The notes under the pieces were generated by a model. The model did not search any database. It was given only the letters and a program-made list of their open reading frames with translations, and was not told the origin of the DNA. From positions 1 to 64,000 of the forward strand of contig CANOLA010000002.1 in NCBI GenBank assembly GCA_947566705.1: a stretch of 64,000 nucleotides of DNA, given 5' to 3'. This DNA comes from an uncultured Lachnospiraceae bacterium. Lineage in GTDB: Bacteria; Bacillota; Clostridia; Lachnospirales; Lachnospiraceae. Both the position numbers and the translations under genes were made by a program. Below are positions 7,361 through 15,401 of the stretch, one piece after another (position 1 is the first letter of the stretch; each line of letters starts with the position of its first letter).

Positions 7361-8140
7361 GTGAAGCAAATCAGTATCAGAATCTGGTTAAAAGAAAATT
7401 GCTTTTTCTTACTGTCAGTCTTTCTGTCGGTCTGTGTACTGGAATATTCTTATTATATGATAACCGTAGTCGAGCCACGTGTCGGGACAGATAATATTAT
7501 TAACGGGATGCTTAAGTGCATGGGACAAAGCGGAGAGGGCTGGATGGGCATTTTGTACCCATTATTTGCAGTCCTGCCTTTTTCCATGGTGTATGTCAGG
7601 GATTATAAAAGCGGCTATCTTGGAAGTCTGTTGATACGGCAGGGAAAGAGGAAATATTATTGTGAAAAAATCAGAAAGAATTTTCTTGGTGGGGGATTAG
7701 CGCTTGCACTGCCGCTTCTGGCATTTGCTTTTCATCTGTTTATTGTTCTGGATGTGGATGCACCGCTGGAAGATGACAATGGTTATACTCCGGCACATTT
7801 TCTGGCTGGGCTGGCGTATGAAAATGTTTATGGATATGTTGCCATGATGATAGTGGTCGCATTTTTTTGTGGAGCAGCCTATGCAGTTTTTGCACTTGGA
7901 ATATCTTCCTGGCTGAAAAACGGGATTCTGACGCTGTTTCTCCCTTTTGCCGGAACAATTATTCTTGCTTTTGTTATGCAGGGGATTGAAGTGCTGAAGC
8001 CGTTTGATTTCCTGCTCCTTTATAATCCGAGTGCAGGCACACTTGGAAATCCTGTGCATGTAGCACTTATAGATATGGTGCTTCTGGTTTCCGGTGCGGC
8101 ACTGTTTTTGACGGGGGTGGGACGCTGTGGGGAAAATTAA
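7361..8140 (+). CDS. ABC-2-type membrane permease, subunit 1
   Basis: The 259-residue product starts with GTG after ATAAGGGGATGG. It has about six membrane segments; the first is near residues 15-35 and a strong group ends the protein (VALIDMVLLVSGAALFLTGV). The motif PFSMVYVRDYKSGYLGSLLIRQG after the second segment is typical of ABC-2 permeases of peptide or antibiotic exporters. It overlaps the next permease by 14 nt and precedes an ATPase, so the four genes at 7361-11232 form one exporter operon. The substrate is unknown; an exported peptide or a role in immunity is plausible by analogy to similar cassettes. Confidence 0.82.
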   Translation: MKQISIRIWLKENCFFLLSVFLSVCVLEYSYYMITVVEPRVGTDNIINGMLKCMGQSGEGWMGILYPLFAVLPFSMVYVRDYKSGYLGSLLIRQGKRKYYCEKIRKNFLGGGLALALPLLAFAFHLFIVLDVDAPLEDDNGYTPAHFLAGLAYENVYGYVAMMIVVAFFCGAAYAVFALGISSWLKNGILTLFLPFAGTIILAFVMQGIEVLKPFDFLLLYNPSAGTLGNPVHVALIDMVLLVSGAALFLTGVGRCGEN

Positions 8141-9569
8141 AAGCTGTGTAATACTGTTTGCCGTTTTTTTGGTATCTGTGGAAATTTTGTATCACCAGTA
8201 TCTTTTATCCAAAGAAGTCCCAAATCTGTATGATTGGTTTCTGGAAGTGACAGGAGACCGTTACATGATCCTGATTGTACAAGGAATCACCACCGTTTTT
8301 CTGGAATATTTTGCAGTCAGGCGTCTGGTGAAGGATGAATGTATACGGATGAGATACCAGAACTGTTACCGCCTGGTTATGGCAGGCATACGGGAAATCT
8401 GGAAGGTTTCCTTTTCTGTTATAGGAATTCTTGCAATTATTACAGTCCTTGTTTATTTGGCAGGGCAGGGAATAAATGGCCTGCATTTTTATGATGCAAA
8501 ACCTCTGGTTCTTCTGGGAAACCTCCTGTTTATGGATATTGTTTGCGGTTGTCTTCTGCTTTCACTCCTGCTTATGGGGATAAAGGAGAAAGCATCTGTC
8601 TGTTTTATACTGATGCTGCTGGTGATTAATCTTGGTGTAAGCGGTTCTGTGTTTGGAATGCAATCTGCCACGGCACGTTTTACATGGATTGGAAATGTCA
8701 TGGTTCCTTCGCTCGAAAACCGTTACGGAATCCATGTTTTATACTGGGGAGTCTGGATACTGGGAAGCCTTTTTACAGCTTTGCTAAAATTGTCAGTGTC
8801 TTGGGGAAAAATCAAAATAAGACTGCAGGGGAAGCTTTTTTATACGGTTTCCACGGTACTGGCGGTTGCCATGGTGTTTGCCGCATATGGTTTTTTCTTT
8901 CAGAATTATGCGGATCTTTCCGGGATTCACCCTGTTGCGGACTGGTTTTTGTATTTTGCAGGATTTGAAAAACCGGATATTTTCCTTCTAATGTACTTGT
9001 TTTACCATGTCCCGGTCTGGACAGGTGTGTATTTTTTTATGACGCAGTTTTTTTTCATGTATGCCCTGCAGTATATTCTGCGTGGAGGAAATATGTTCCG
9101 CTTTTACTGGAAGCTGCTTAAAGCTGCGGCTGCCCTGACCACGGTGTATTATGGTATAGGGCTTGCAGCACTGGGGCTTTCTGGTCTGGCTGTGGCAGGA
9201 GATGCGAAAGGTGCAGTTCCTGTTACGGGAAACCCGGTGCTTCTTTTTATAAATCTCCTGCTGCAGGACTGGCTTCTGCTTTTATGCATGTTTGGAATAT
9301 GGCTTGCGGATAGGGAGGAACGGCATACCGGGGCTGTGGGGGTTATCACCGTGCATCTGGTTCTTTCCGGGCTGGCAGCGAAATACCCGGCTGCTGCGGC
9401 ATGGCTGCCGCTTACAGGCGGTGTGTACCTCTCACACAGTAATATGCAGGAGATGACGGCTTTTGCCCAGACTGTTTTTCTGGTAGTGGCAGTTTGGACT
9501 GTCGGATATATGCTGGTATATAAGTATGGGGAAATATTTTCACGGAAGAAAGGAGGCGGTATCATATGA
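8127..9569 (+). CDS. Large membrane protein of ABC exporter, subunit 2
   Basis: This 480-residue polytopic protein starts with GTG at 8127 inside the 3' end of the first permease. I see roughly 11-12 hydrophobic segments, for example VSVEILYHQYLL near the start and TVFLVVAVWTVGYMLVYKYG near the end. There is no signal peptide or soluble domain. No family motif is clear, but the overlap at both ends (14 nt upstream, 4 nt with the ATPase) places it in the same complex. It is probably a second permease with doubled membrane content. The transported substrate cannot be read from the sequence. Confidence 0.75.
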   Translation: MGKIKSCVILFAVFLVSVEILYHQYLLSKEVPNLYDWFLEVTGDRYMILIVQGITTVFLEYFAVRRLVKDECIRMRYQNCYRLVMAGIREIWKVSFSVIGILAIITVLVYLAGQGINGLHFYDAKPLVLLGNLLFMDIVCGCLLLSLLLMGIKEKASVCFILMLLVINLGVSGSVFGMQSATARFTWIGNVMVPSLENRYGIHVLYWGVWILGSLFTALLKLSVSWGKIKIRLQGKLFYTVSTVLAVAMVFAAYGFFFQNYADLSGIHPVADWFLYFAGFEKPDIFLLMYLFYHVPVWTGVYFFMTQFFFMYALQYILRGGNMFRFYWKLLKAAAALTTVYYGIGLAALGLSGLAVAGDAKGAVPVTGNPVLLFINLLLQDWLLLLCMFGIWLADREERHTGAVGVITVHLVLSGLAAKYPAAAAWLPLTGGVYLSHSNMQEMTAFAQTVFLVVAVWTVGYMLVYKYGEIFSRKKGGGII

Positions 9570-10210
9570 TAGAGCTGTGTGGTGTAACAAAGGAATTTCA
9601 TGGAAATACGGTAGTGGAGGATGTCAGCCTGAAGTTTGAGGAGGGCATGATTTACGGAATTACAGGCAGGAACGGTTCTGGGAAGACCATCCTTCTTAAA
9701 ATGATTATGGGACTGGTAAGACCGACGAAAGGAGAGGTGTTTATTGACGGGAAACCTCTCCGTGCAGGATTTTTTGCGGAAGATACGGGGGTAGTCTGCG
9801 ACAGCATTGGATTTCTGCCACAGCTTTCTGCAATGGAGAACCTGTATTCCCTTGCACGAATCCAGAAAAAAATCGGGATACCGGAAATACGGAGGATTCT
9901 GGAACGGATGGGGCTTGATGCGGACTCGAAAAAAGTTTACCGTAAATTTTCCCTTGGAATGAAACAGAAACTTGCCATTGCTCAGGCGTTTATGGAACAG
10001 CCGCGTATCCTGCTTCTGGATGAACCGATGAACGGGCTGGATGAGGAATCTGTGGAAGATATGCGGGAATTCTTTAAGGAATATGTAAAAAAACACAATG
10101 CAGTTATGGTTCTGACGAGTCACAACAGGGAGGATATCGGGGAGCTATGCAGTTGTACATACCGAATTGGAAAAGGAGGAAGATTATGTTTGGAATCACC
10201 GGAGAACTGA
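9566..10210 (+). CDS. ABC transporter ATP-binding protein
   Basis: The 214-residue ATPase has Walker A GRNGSGKT (about residues 34-41), a signature FSLGMKQKLAIAQAF, Walker B ILLLDEPMNGLD and an H-loop TSH. The signature reads SLGMKQ, the form common in ABC-2 drug and peptide exporters. It follows AAAGGAGGCGG and its ATG overlaps the preceding stop, implying coupled translation. It should power the membrane proteins on either side. Its 3' end overlaps the start of the next permease by 25 nt. Confidence 0.95.
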   Translation: MIELCGVTKEFHGNTVVEDVSLKFEEGMIYGITGRNGSGKTILLKMIMGLVRPTKGEVFIDGKPLRAGFFAEDTGVVCDSIGFLPQLSAMENLYSLARIQKKIGIPEIRRILERMGLDADSKKVYRKFSLGMKQKLAIAQAFMEQPRILLLDEPMNGLDEESVEDMREFFKEYVKKHNAVMVLTSHNREDIGELCSCTYRIGKGGRLCLESPEN

Positions 10211-11232
10211 AAAAAGTACTGCATTTTCGGGTGGTTCTGCCGGTTATTCTTCTGTCTATATTCTTTTTTACCCAGTTCCTGCTTGCACCAAGGAAAATCC
10301 TGACGCCGTCATTTACAAATCATTGTATAAGTCCCTGGGATTTTGAATGTCTGGCAACCCTTGTGGATGAATTTGGGTGCTGTGTTTCGGAGGAGGATCT
10401 TATTCTGCTGGGGAAAAAGAAGAAAGAGCAGTATGCCGTTATGGTACAAAAGCTGGAGAACAGCACGGAATACCAGAAAGCAAAGGGAATGGCAGAGTGC
10501 ATTGAACAGCTGGAGGAAAAAATCAAAATGAAAACCGGATATACAGAAAAAGAAGCGGAAAAGGAATATGAAAAAAATCATAAGACAGGTTTTTATACTG
10601 GAATTTACAGATATTATTATAAAAACAATTTAATGAAAAAAGAGATATCATTACTGGAAACGGCAGGTGATTTTACGGTAAATGATATGTCTTATCTTTC
10701 TGTCTGGATACAGGCGGTAATATTTCTGGTACTTTTACATTACTGGAGGAGGCAGGATGCTGCAGTGCATAAAAAGGACAGAATCTATGCGGGGGTGGTC
10801 TGCAGTGTTCTGATTACTGCAATACTTCTTTTGTGTTATCAGCTGTGTGGAACCGGTCTGGGGTTCTGGAATTTCAGGGACTGCCCCATGGAATATGGGA
10901 TTTTGTATTTTCCCCTGCCGTTCTGGGGATATGTTCTTCTGCTGAATCTGTGGATTCTTGTTTTTACCGCAGGACATGGGCTGGTTGTATCTGTTTTTTT
11001 ATCAGGGGCAAAGACTGGATGGAAATGTGTGGGAATCAGTGCTGTTTTTGCTGTAGCAGCGGGGGTGTCCTGCAGACATTTTCTGTTTGTGACGGAAAAG
11101 CTTCCGCTGGTCTGCCCGGAAGTGGTTTATCTGGTTCTGGTTGGAGTTATTGCAGGAATTATCGTCAGAAACAAAAGAAAAGAACAGAAGAAATCCCCAT
11201 CTGCTGTCAGTCAGAAAGTTACTGGGAAATAG
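10186..11232 (+). CDS. ABC exporter membrane protein, subunit 3
   Basis: I choose the ATG at 10186, preceded by AAAGGAGGAAG, which gives 348 residues; an upstream in-frame ATG at 10147 lacks a ribosome binding site. The protein has one N-terminal membrane segment (VVLPVILLSIFFFTQFLL), a charged loop of about 130 residues with heptad-like Glu/Lys runs (residues 65-150), then about five membrane segments. The one segment, long extracytoplasmic loop, then bundle order is seen in ABC-2 permeases that handle peptides. It closes the exporter operon and ends exactly where direct repeat copy 2 begins. Confidence 0.78.
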   Translation: MFGITGELKKVLHFRVVLPVILLSIFFFTQFLLAPRKILTPSFTNHCISPWDFECLATLVDEFGCCVSEEDLILLGKKKKEQYAVMVQKLENSTEYQKAKGMAECIEQLEEKIKMKTGYTEKEAEKEYEKNHKTGFYTGIYRYYYKNNLMKKEISLLETAGDFTVNDMSYLSVWIQAVIFLVLLHYWRRQDAAVHKKDRIYAGVVCSVLITAILLLCYQLCGTGLGFWNFRDCPMEYGILYFPLPFWGYVLLLNLWILVFTAGHGLVVSVFLSGAKTGWKCVGISAVFAVAAGVSCRHFLFVTEKLPLVCPEVVYLVLVGVIAGIIVRNKRKEQKKSPSAVSQKVTGK

Positions 11233-11415
11233 TATAAACTAATATTCACCAAGGAGGAAAAAGATGAAGAGAACAACTGTAAAAACAAGAATGCTGATAA
11301 TGGGGATGCTGCTTTTTCAGGCGGCATCACACAGAAGAGAGGGCAGGTACCGGAAACGGGAACTGTACCGGAAGCTGCCTCTTCAACAGAAAACGATATA
11401 ACTGCAGATTTTGTA
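11231..11415 (+). repeat. Direct repeat copy 2 (partner at 6481-6660)
   Basis: This copy begins at the stop codon of the third permease and matches copy 1 with scattered substitutions, including the region before the ribosome binding site. Near its end the copies differ by a few bases (GCACATAATTTG against GTATATTTG). With copy 1 it brackets 4.6 kb of exporter genes. Confidence 0.8.
11264..11401 (+). pseudogene. Frameshifted lipoprotein 5' end (copy 2) or 45-residue basic peptide
   Basis: The ATG at 11264 has a strong ribosome binding site (AAGGAGG) and opens 45 codons with a hydrophobic segment (VKTRMLIMGMLLFQ) and a basic end. As in copy 1, the frame one base back reads on as a lipoprotein-like linker (QVPETGTVPEAAS), but the lipobox here is FSGG, so the cysteine is also lost. 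The same one-base break in both copies suggests the break predates the duplication. Confidence 0.5.
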
Positions 11416-11488
11416 TATTTGTAAAAATATATTGTGTATTAAGAATAAAAAGAAAGAGAAACCGTAGAGATGCCATATATGACAATGG

Positions 11489-11887
11489 ATGATGGTGTAT
11501 TTCCATAAAGGAAGCCAGAGCAGTACATACAGTGTTTATGAGAGCCTGAATTACATCCATGGCATACTGGAGCAGAAGAAAGATCCGGAACGGATGGCAC
11601 TGGATGTAATGGCTGGTTCCGTGGACGGGGATGGTGCATATATCTGCCTGCCGGTCATATCAGATGCTTCTGAATATACAATGGCGGAAGAAGGGATGCT
11701 GGATGGCATAACACCGGTACGGATCATGCGGTTTAATGGGAAAGTGCTGACGGAGGGCGTCCAGGGAGCAGATAATGTTTATTTAGCAGAATGGTCATCT
11801 CTGGAAAGTGGTAAGCATGAGCTGGAAACTGTACTGATGAAAAAGGATGGCAGTGAGGAGAGGCTTGCGGTGGAATTTAACTATTAA
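11489..11887 (+). CDS. 132-residue protein of unknown function, possibly remnant of an exported protein
   Basis: The frame begins MMVYFHKGSQ, has no signal peptide and no good ribosome binding site. An overlapping short frame just upstream (MPYMTMDDGVF) runs into the same region one base out of phase, which suggests a missing 5' part. The visible protein has a beta-rich, acidic character (MRFNGKVLTEGV, LESGKHELETVLMKKDG), like a small extracellular domain. Together with the relic lipoprotein start at 11264 it may be the body of one broken lipoprotein gene. No family is recognised. Confidence 0.5.
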   Translation: MMVYFHKGSQSSTYSVYESLNYIHGILEQKKDPERMALDVMAGSVDGDGAYICLPVISDASEYTMAEEGMLDGITPVRIMRFNGKVLTEGVQGADNVYLAEWSSLESGKHELETVLMKKDGSEERLAVEFNY

Positions 11888-11916
11888 TAAATATTTACAA
11901 AATTTACAAAAAAGTG

Positions 11917-11945
11917 TTGACATTTTCTTATGGTCAGGCTATAAT
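11917..11945 (+). promoter_or_regulatory. Consensus promoter of the tRNA pair
   Basis: TTGACA at 11917-11922 and TATAAT at 11940-11945 are both perfect and 17 bp apart. The first tRNA starts 44 bp after the -10 box. Confidence 0.92.
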
Positions 11946-11988
11946 AATCAAGTCGGTCAGGGATGAAATCTTTTCTGACTGATGAAAT

Positions 11989-12061
11989 GGGATCTTAGCT
12001 CAGCTGGGAGAGCATCTGCCTTACAAGCAGAGGGTCATAGGTTCGAGCCCTATAGGTCCCA
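11989..12061 (+). tRNA. tRNA-Val (anticodon TAC)
   Basis: The acceptor arms GGGATCT and AGGTCCC pair with one G-T wobble. The anticodon stem TCTGC/GCAGA encloses CTTACAA, placing TAC at the anticodon, and the T-arm contains GGTTCGAGCC. CCA is not encoded after the discriminator A. It is the first of two tRNAs on one transcript. Confidence 0.96.
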
Positions 12062-12088
12062 TTGGTTTTCCAAGTTTCATACAGATAT

Positions 12089-12162
12089 GGCGAGATGGCT
12101 CAACTGGCTAGAGCGTCCGGTTCATACCCGGGAGGTTGAGAGTTCAAGTCTCTCTCTCGCTA
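12089..12162 (+). tRNA. tRNA-Met (anticodon CAT), elongator type
   Basis: The acceptor arms GGCGAGA and TCTCGCT pair fully. The anticodon stem CCGG/CCGG encloses TTCATAC and the T-arm loop reads GTTCAAG. A fully paired G-C at the acceptor end argues for elongator Met, or for tRNA-Ile2 read after lysidine modification, rather than initiator tRNA. CCA is not encoded. Confidence 0.93.
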
Positions 12163-12168
12163 CGAGAG

Positions 12169-12212
12169 AAACTGTCGTTTTATGGTTTACACTATGAACG
12201 GCAGTTTTTTAT
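12169..12212 (+). terminator. Rho-independent terminator after the tRNA pair
   Basis: AACTGTCG (12170-12177) pairs with CGGCAGTT (12199-12206) with one wobble, and six T residues overlap the end of the stem. Confidence 0.85.
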
Positions 12213-12315
12213 TGTATTTATTAGCAGAGTAGAGGGCTTGTTTATAAATTGGATGGATTAAAGTGATAAAATAGGGGATAACTAAGAATAATATAAATAA
12301 AATGAGTAAATAAAG

Positions 12316-12344
12316 TTGACTAAAGTGAAAAAATCACATATGAT
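12316..12344 (+). promoter_or_regulatory. Promoter of the ATPase/RloB module
   Basis: TTGACT at 12316-12321 and TATGAT at 12339-12344 are 17 bp apart and about 20 bp before the ribosome binding site. The spacer contains TAAAGTGA, which also occurs 60 bp upstream, so a repressor site is possible. The rest of 12213-12315 is AT-rich with no gene. Confidence 0.75.
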
Positions 12345-12365
12345 ATAGCAGAAGGAGATGGTGGG

Positions 12366-13742
12366 ATGCTAATCAGGTTTAATATAAAAAACTTTTTATC
12401 ATTTGATAAAAGAAATGATTCCTGTACAGAGGAATTTTCAATGATTTCAGGAAAAGTCAGAAGCAAAAAGGAGCATCTTTATGATGATGACAGAATTAAA
12501 CTGTTAAAATTTGCTGCTGTATACGGAGCCAATGCTGCAGGAAAATCCAATTTGGTAAAGGCAATGAATTTTATGCGGGAGACCGTTGTTTCGGGTCTTC
12601 CGGACGGGCATACAGAAAAATATTGTAAAGTGAATCCCGGTAATAAGAATCAGCCCAGCTATTTTGAGATTGAGATTATGCTGGATGGAAAATATTATTC
12701 TTATGGATATGAAGTTGTTCTCAGCCAGAGCCGATTCGTCTCAGAGTGGCTGGTTGAATTACGTCCGGATAATTCGGAAAAGGTGATATTTGAAAGAAAT
12801 ATTGAAGAAGGAACATATAAACTTGGCTCAGATTTAAGTGTTAAAGGTTTGTCAGAAAAAGTAAACATCTATGCAGATGATATTCGTGATGATTCTACGG
12901 CTCTTTTTTTACTTGTAATGAATCAGAATAAAAAAAATCTGTATGAAAAATATGAACAGGCTGGAGTTTTGCGGAAGGTATTTTTTTGGATAAAGTATTA
13001 TTTTGATATTATTTTTCCGGATCAGCCAGTTTCAGATTATTCATATCTTGCCAAAGCGGAAAACGTGGAGGAAATATGCAGAATTATTACAGCATTTGGA
13101 ACGGGAATTACCAGTTTTAAAATGGTGGATATGTCATTAGAAAGGATATTAGGGAAATTACCAGACAGTTTAAGACAGAGAGTTATTGCAGATGTTGAAC
13201 GTAATAGGATACAAATTAGAAATAATGAACATATTAATCAGATAAATATGGCAATGAGAAGCAGGTATGATTTCTTCATCATCACACTTGATGAAACAGA
13301 GGAAATTAAGTGCCAGACCATTGAATTTTCACATGGAAAAGAGGATGTTCTCTTCCGGTTTTCAGAAGAGTCAGATGGAACAGTGAGATTACTTGATTTG
13401 CTGGAAATACTTCTGGCGGGAAAGGAAAAGACATATGTTATCGATGAACTGGACAGATGTCTTCATCCCAGTCTGACATATAAATTTGTAGAATCTTTTT
13501 TGCAGATTGCGGCAGAAAAGAAGATACAGTTAATCGTAACTACCCATGAATCCCGTTTAATGGATTTTGATTTGCTCAGAAGGGATGAAATCTGGTTTAT
13601 CAATAAAAAAACAGACGGAACCTCGGATATATATTCTCTGGAAGAATATAATGCCAGATTTGACCAGAAGATAGATAAGGCATATTTAGAGGGGCGTTAT
13701 GGGGGAGTACCGGTTTTTAGCACCATTTTTCCGGTAGAATAA
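12366..13742 (+). CDS. AAA/ABC-type ATPase of an AbiL-like (RloA) defence module
   Basis: The 458-residue protein belongs to the AAA_21/AAA_15 OLD-like ATPases. It has Walker A GANAAGKSN at residues 54-62 after an N-terminal IKNFLSF motif, Walker B TYVIDELDRCLHPS near 358-370, and a distal histidine in VTTHESRLMD. Between them is a long insert (about residues 100-330), normal for this family. An ATPase of this kind directly before an RloB protein is the composition of the AbiLi/AbiLii (RloA/RloB) phage-resistance pair. Base composition is more AT-rich than neighbouring housekeeping genes, which suggests transfer. The ribosome binding site is AGAAGGAGATGG. Confidence 0.88.
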   Translation: MLIRFNIKNFLSFDKRNDSCTEEFSMISGKVRSKKEHLYDDDRIKLLKFAAVYGANAAGKSNLVKAMNFMRETVVSGLPDGHTEKYCKVNPGNKNQPSYFEIEIMLDGKYYSYGYEVVLSQSRFVSEWLVELRPDNSEKVIFERNIEEGTYKLGSDLSVKGLSEKVNIYADDIRDDSTALFLLVMNQNKKNLYEKYEQAGVLRKVFFWIKYYFDIIFPDQPVSDYSYLAKAENVEEICRIITAFGTGITSFKMVDMSLERILGKLPDSLRQRVIADVERNRIQIRNNEHINQINMAMRSRYDFFIITLDETEEIKCQTIEFSHGKEDVLFRFSEESDGTVRLLDLLEILLAGKEKTYVIDELDRCLHPSLTYKFVESFLQIAAEKKIQLIVTTHESRLMDFDLLRRDEIWFINKKTDGTSDIYSLEEYNARFDQKIDKAYLEGRYGGVPVFSTIFPVE

Positions 13743-13785
13743 TGCTTTGTAGAAACTGATTTCAAACTGGGAGGAGGAAGGGCAC

Positions 13786-14736
13786 GTGAGAGAAAAGAAA
13801 AGTTTTGCAGAGCGCGCCAAAGTTTTAACATCAGATGAGGGAAAGAAAAAGTATTATCTGGTATATGAGGGGGAAAGAACAGAAAGCCTATATTTTGATG
13901 CCGTGAATGAACTAAAGGAAGAAATAAGGATTAATCCGCTAATCGAGCTTATACCCATTGTGCGCAGTTACAGTGAGGAAGGCTGGAGTAATCCCAGGAA
14001 GATTCTGGAACGAATTGTGCAGAATATAGAGGAATTCCAAAGTGGAAATATTTCTTATGAAACGCTTCTAAACTGGATAATGGAGTATTTCCAGGATCAG
14101 GGATATATGGCAAACAATCGTCCGCTTAAAAAAAGTATGTGGAATACATTAATATGGATATGCCAGGAACAGTTAGGGGTTACGCTGGATAAAATATCCG
14201 GTGATCCGGAAGGAGACTGTGCCAAAATTGTTTCCAGTCTGAAAAAGGAAACTGAACTGGAAAATTTGATGAAAGACATGACAAAAATTATAAAATATGG
14301 AAAAATTACATTTGTAGAGGGATTTGATAAGATTTGTTTTATTGTGGACCGTGACAAGGAAAGTTTTACTGCCAGCCAGTATGAGTATGTTTTGGAACAG
14401 TGCAGAAAAAGAGGTTTTGGTTTTTATGTGACAAACCCATGTTTTGAATTCTGGCTGTTACTGCATTTTAATGATGTAGTAGAGATTAACAAGGAAAAGC
14501 TGCTTGAAAATCCAAAGGTTACTGCAAAACAAAGATATTCTGAGAGGGAATTAAGAAAGCGTATTCCGGCATATAGGAAATCAAAGTATGATGCAAAATT
14601 ACTGGTGAAAAATATTGATTCTGCAATTCATAATGAAGCAAAATTCTGTGAAGATATAGTACAGTTAAAAGAAGATGCAGGCAGTAATATCGGGCTGCTA
14701 ATCTGCGAAATGAGAACCGGCAGCCCGGAAAAATAA
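13786..14736 (+). CDS. RloB-family protein (AbiLii-like), second gene of the defence module
   Basis: The 316-residue protein starts with GTG after GGGAGGAGGAAGG. It shows the RloB features: EGERTE at residues 28-33, an acidic motif CFIVDRDKESF near 185-195 and NPCFEFWLLLHF near 222-234. These Toprim-like acidic clusters suggest a metal-dependent nuclease effector controlled by the ATPase encoded 43 bp upstream. Homologues pair with RloA-type ATPases and occur with restriction loci or as stand-alone abortive-infection systems. No restriction or integrase gene is visible here. Its 3' end converges with nth with only 10 bp between stop codons. Confidence 0.86.
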   Translation: MREKKSFAERAKVLTSDEGKKKYYLVYEGERTESLYFDAVNELKEEIRINPLIELIPIVRSYSEEGWSNPRKILERIVQNIEEFQSGNISYETLLNWIMEYFQDQGYMANNRPLKKSMWNTLIWICQEQLGVTLDKISGDPEGDCAKIVSSLKKETELENLMKDMTKIIKYGKITFVEGFDKICFIVDRDKESFTASQYEYVLEQCRKRGFGFYVTNPCFEFWLLLHFNDVVEINKEKLLENPKVTAKQRYSERELRKRIPAYRKSKYDAKLLVKNIDSAIHNEAKFCEDIVQLKEDAGSNIGLLICEMRTGSPEK

Positions 14737-14746
14737 AATGGTAGGA

Positions 14747-15388
14747 TTATATATTTTTGTTTGACGGACATACCTCTGCCAGCGGGCATTCCATACACTT
14801 CGGGTTTCTTGCAGTACAGATGGTTCTGCCATGCTGGATAATCTGGATATTATACAGAATCCACTGCCCTTTCGGCAGTATTTCCATCAGCTCCTTCTCA
14901 ATAACAACCGGATCGTCGCTTTCTGTCAGTCCGAGTTTTTTTGAAATACGTTTGACATGGGTGTCCACAACGATGCTCGGCTCGTGAAAGATATTCCCGC
15001 GGATGACATTGGCGGTTTTCCTGCCTACGCCGTCAAGGGCGGTAAGTTTTTCCAGTTCGGAAGGAACTTCCCCGTCATAAAGCTCCAGCAGTTTTTTTGA
15101 GCAGGCAATAATATTTTTTGCCTTGTTTTTGTAAAAACCGGTGGAATAAATATCCTTTTCCAGTTCCCTGATGTCTGCATCCGCAAAGCTCTGGACAGTC
15201 GGGTATTTTTTAAATAAATCCGCAGTGACAATATTTACCCTTGCATCCGTACACTGGGCGCTTAACATGGTGGCAATTAAAAGCTGGAAGGGCGTTTCGT
15301 GGTGTAAATAGCATTTCAGGTTAGTTCCGTAGGTTTCATTTAATAATGTAACCAGACGGTTTACGTCCGTTTTTTTCTTTCGCGTCAT
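14747..15388 (-). CDS. nth: Endonuclease III (DNA glycosylase/AP lyase)
   Basis: The enzyme removes oxidised pyrimidines from DNA and nicks the abasic site in base-excision repair. I start at the ATG at 15388 (site AAAGGAGTACAT), giving 213 residues, the normal length. The helix-hairpin-helix LDGVGRKTANV carries the catalytic lysine and VDTHVKRISKKLGL the catalytic aspartate. Four cysteines spaced C-x6-C-x2-C-x5-C at the C-terminus hold the [4Fe-4S] cluster. It follows an AraC-type regulator on the same strand with a gap of only 13 bp. Confidence 0.96.
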   Translation of the reverse strand: MTRKKKTDVNRLVTLLNETYGTNLKCYLHHETPFQLLIATMLSAQCTDARVNIVTADLFKKYPTVQSFADADIRELEKDIYSTGFYKNKAKNIIACSKKLLELYDGEVPSELEKLTALDGVGRKTANVIRGNIFHEPSIVVDTHVKRISKKLGLTESDDPVVIEKELMEILPKGQWILYNIQIIQHGRTICTARNPKCMECPLAEVCPSNKNI

Positions 15389-15401
15389 ATGTACTCCTTT
15401 T

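Noticed and set aside
9149..10123. Minus-strand ORF of 324 codons across the exporter genes
   Set aside because: It runs antisense to a clear ABC ATPase and has no domain or translation signal; composition is typical of a shadow frame.
11989..14736. Integrative element at the tRNA genes
   Set aside because: No integrase, no excisionase and no duplicated tRNA 3' end were seen, so only transfer of the defence pair is suggested.
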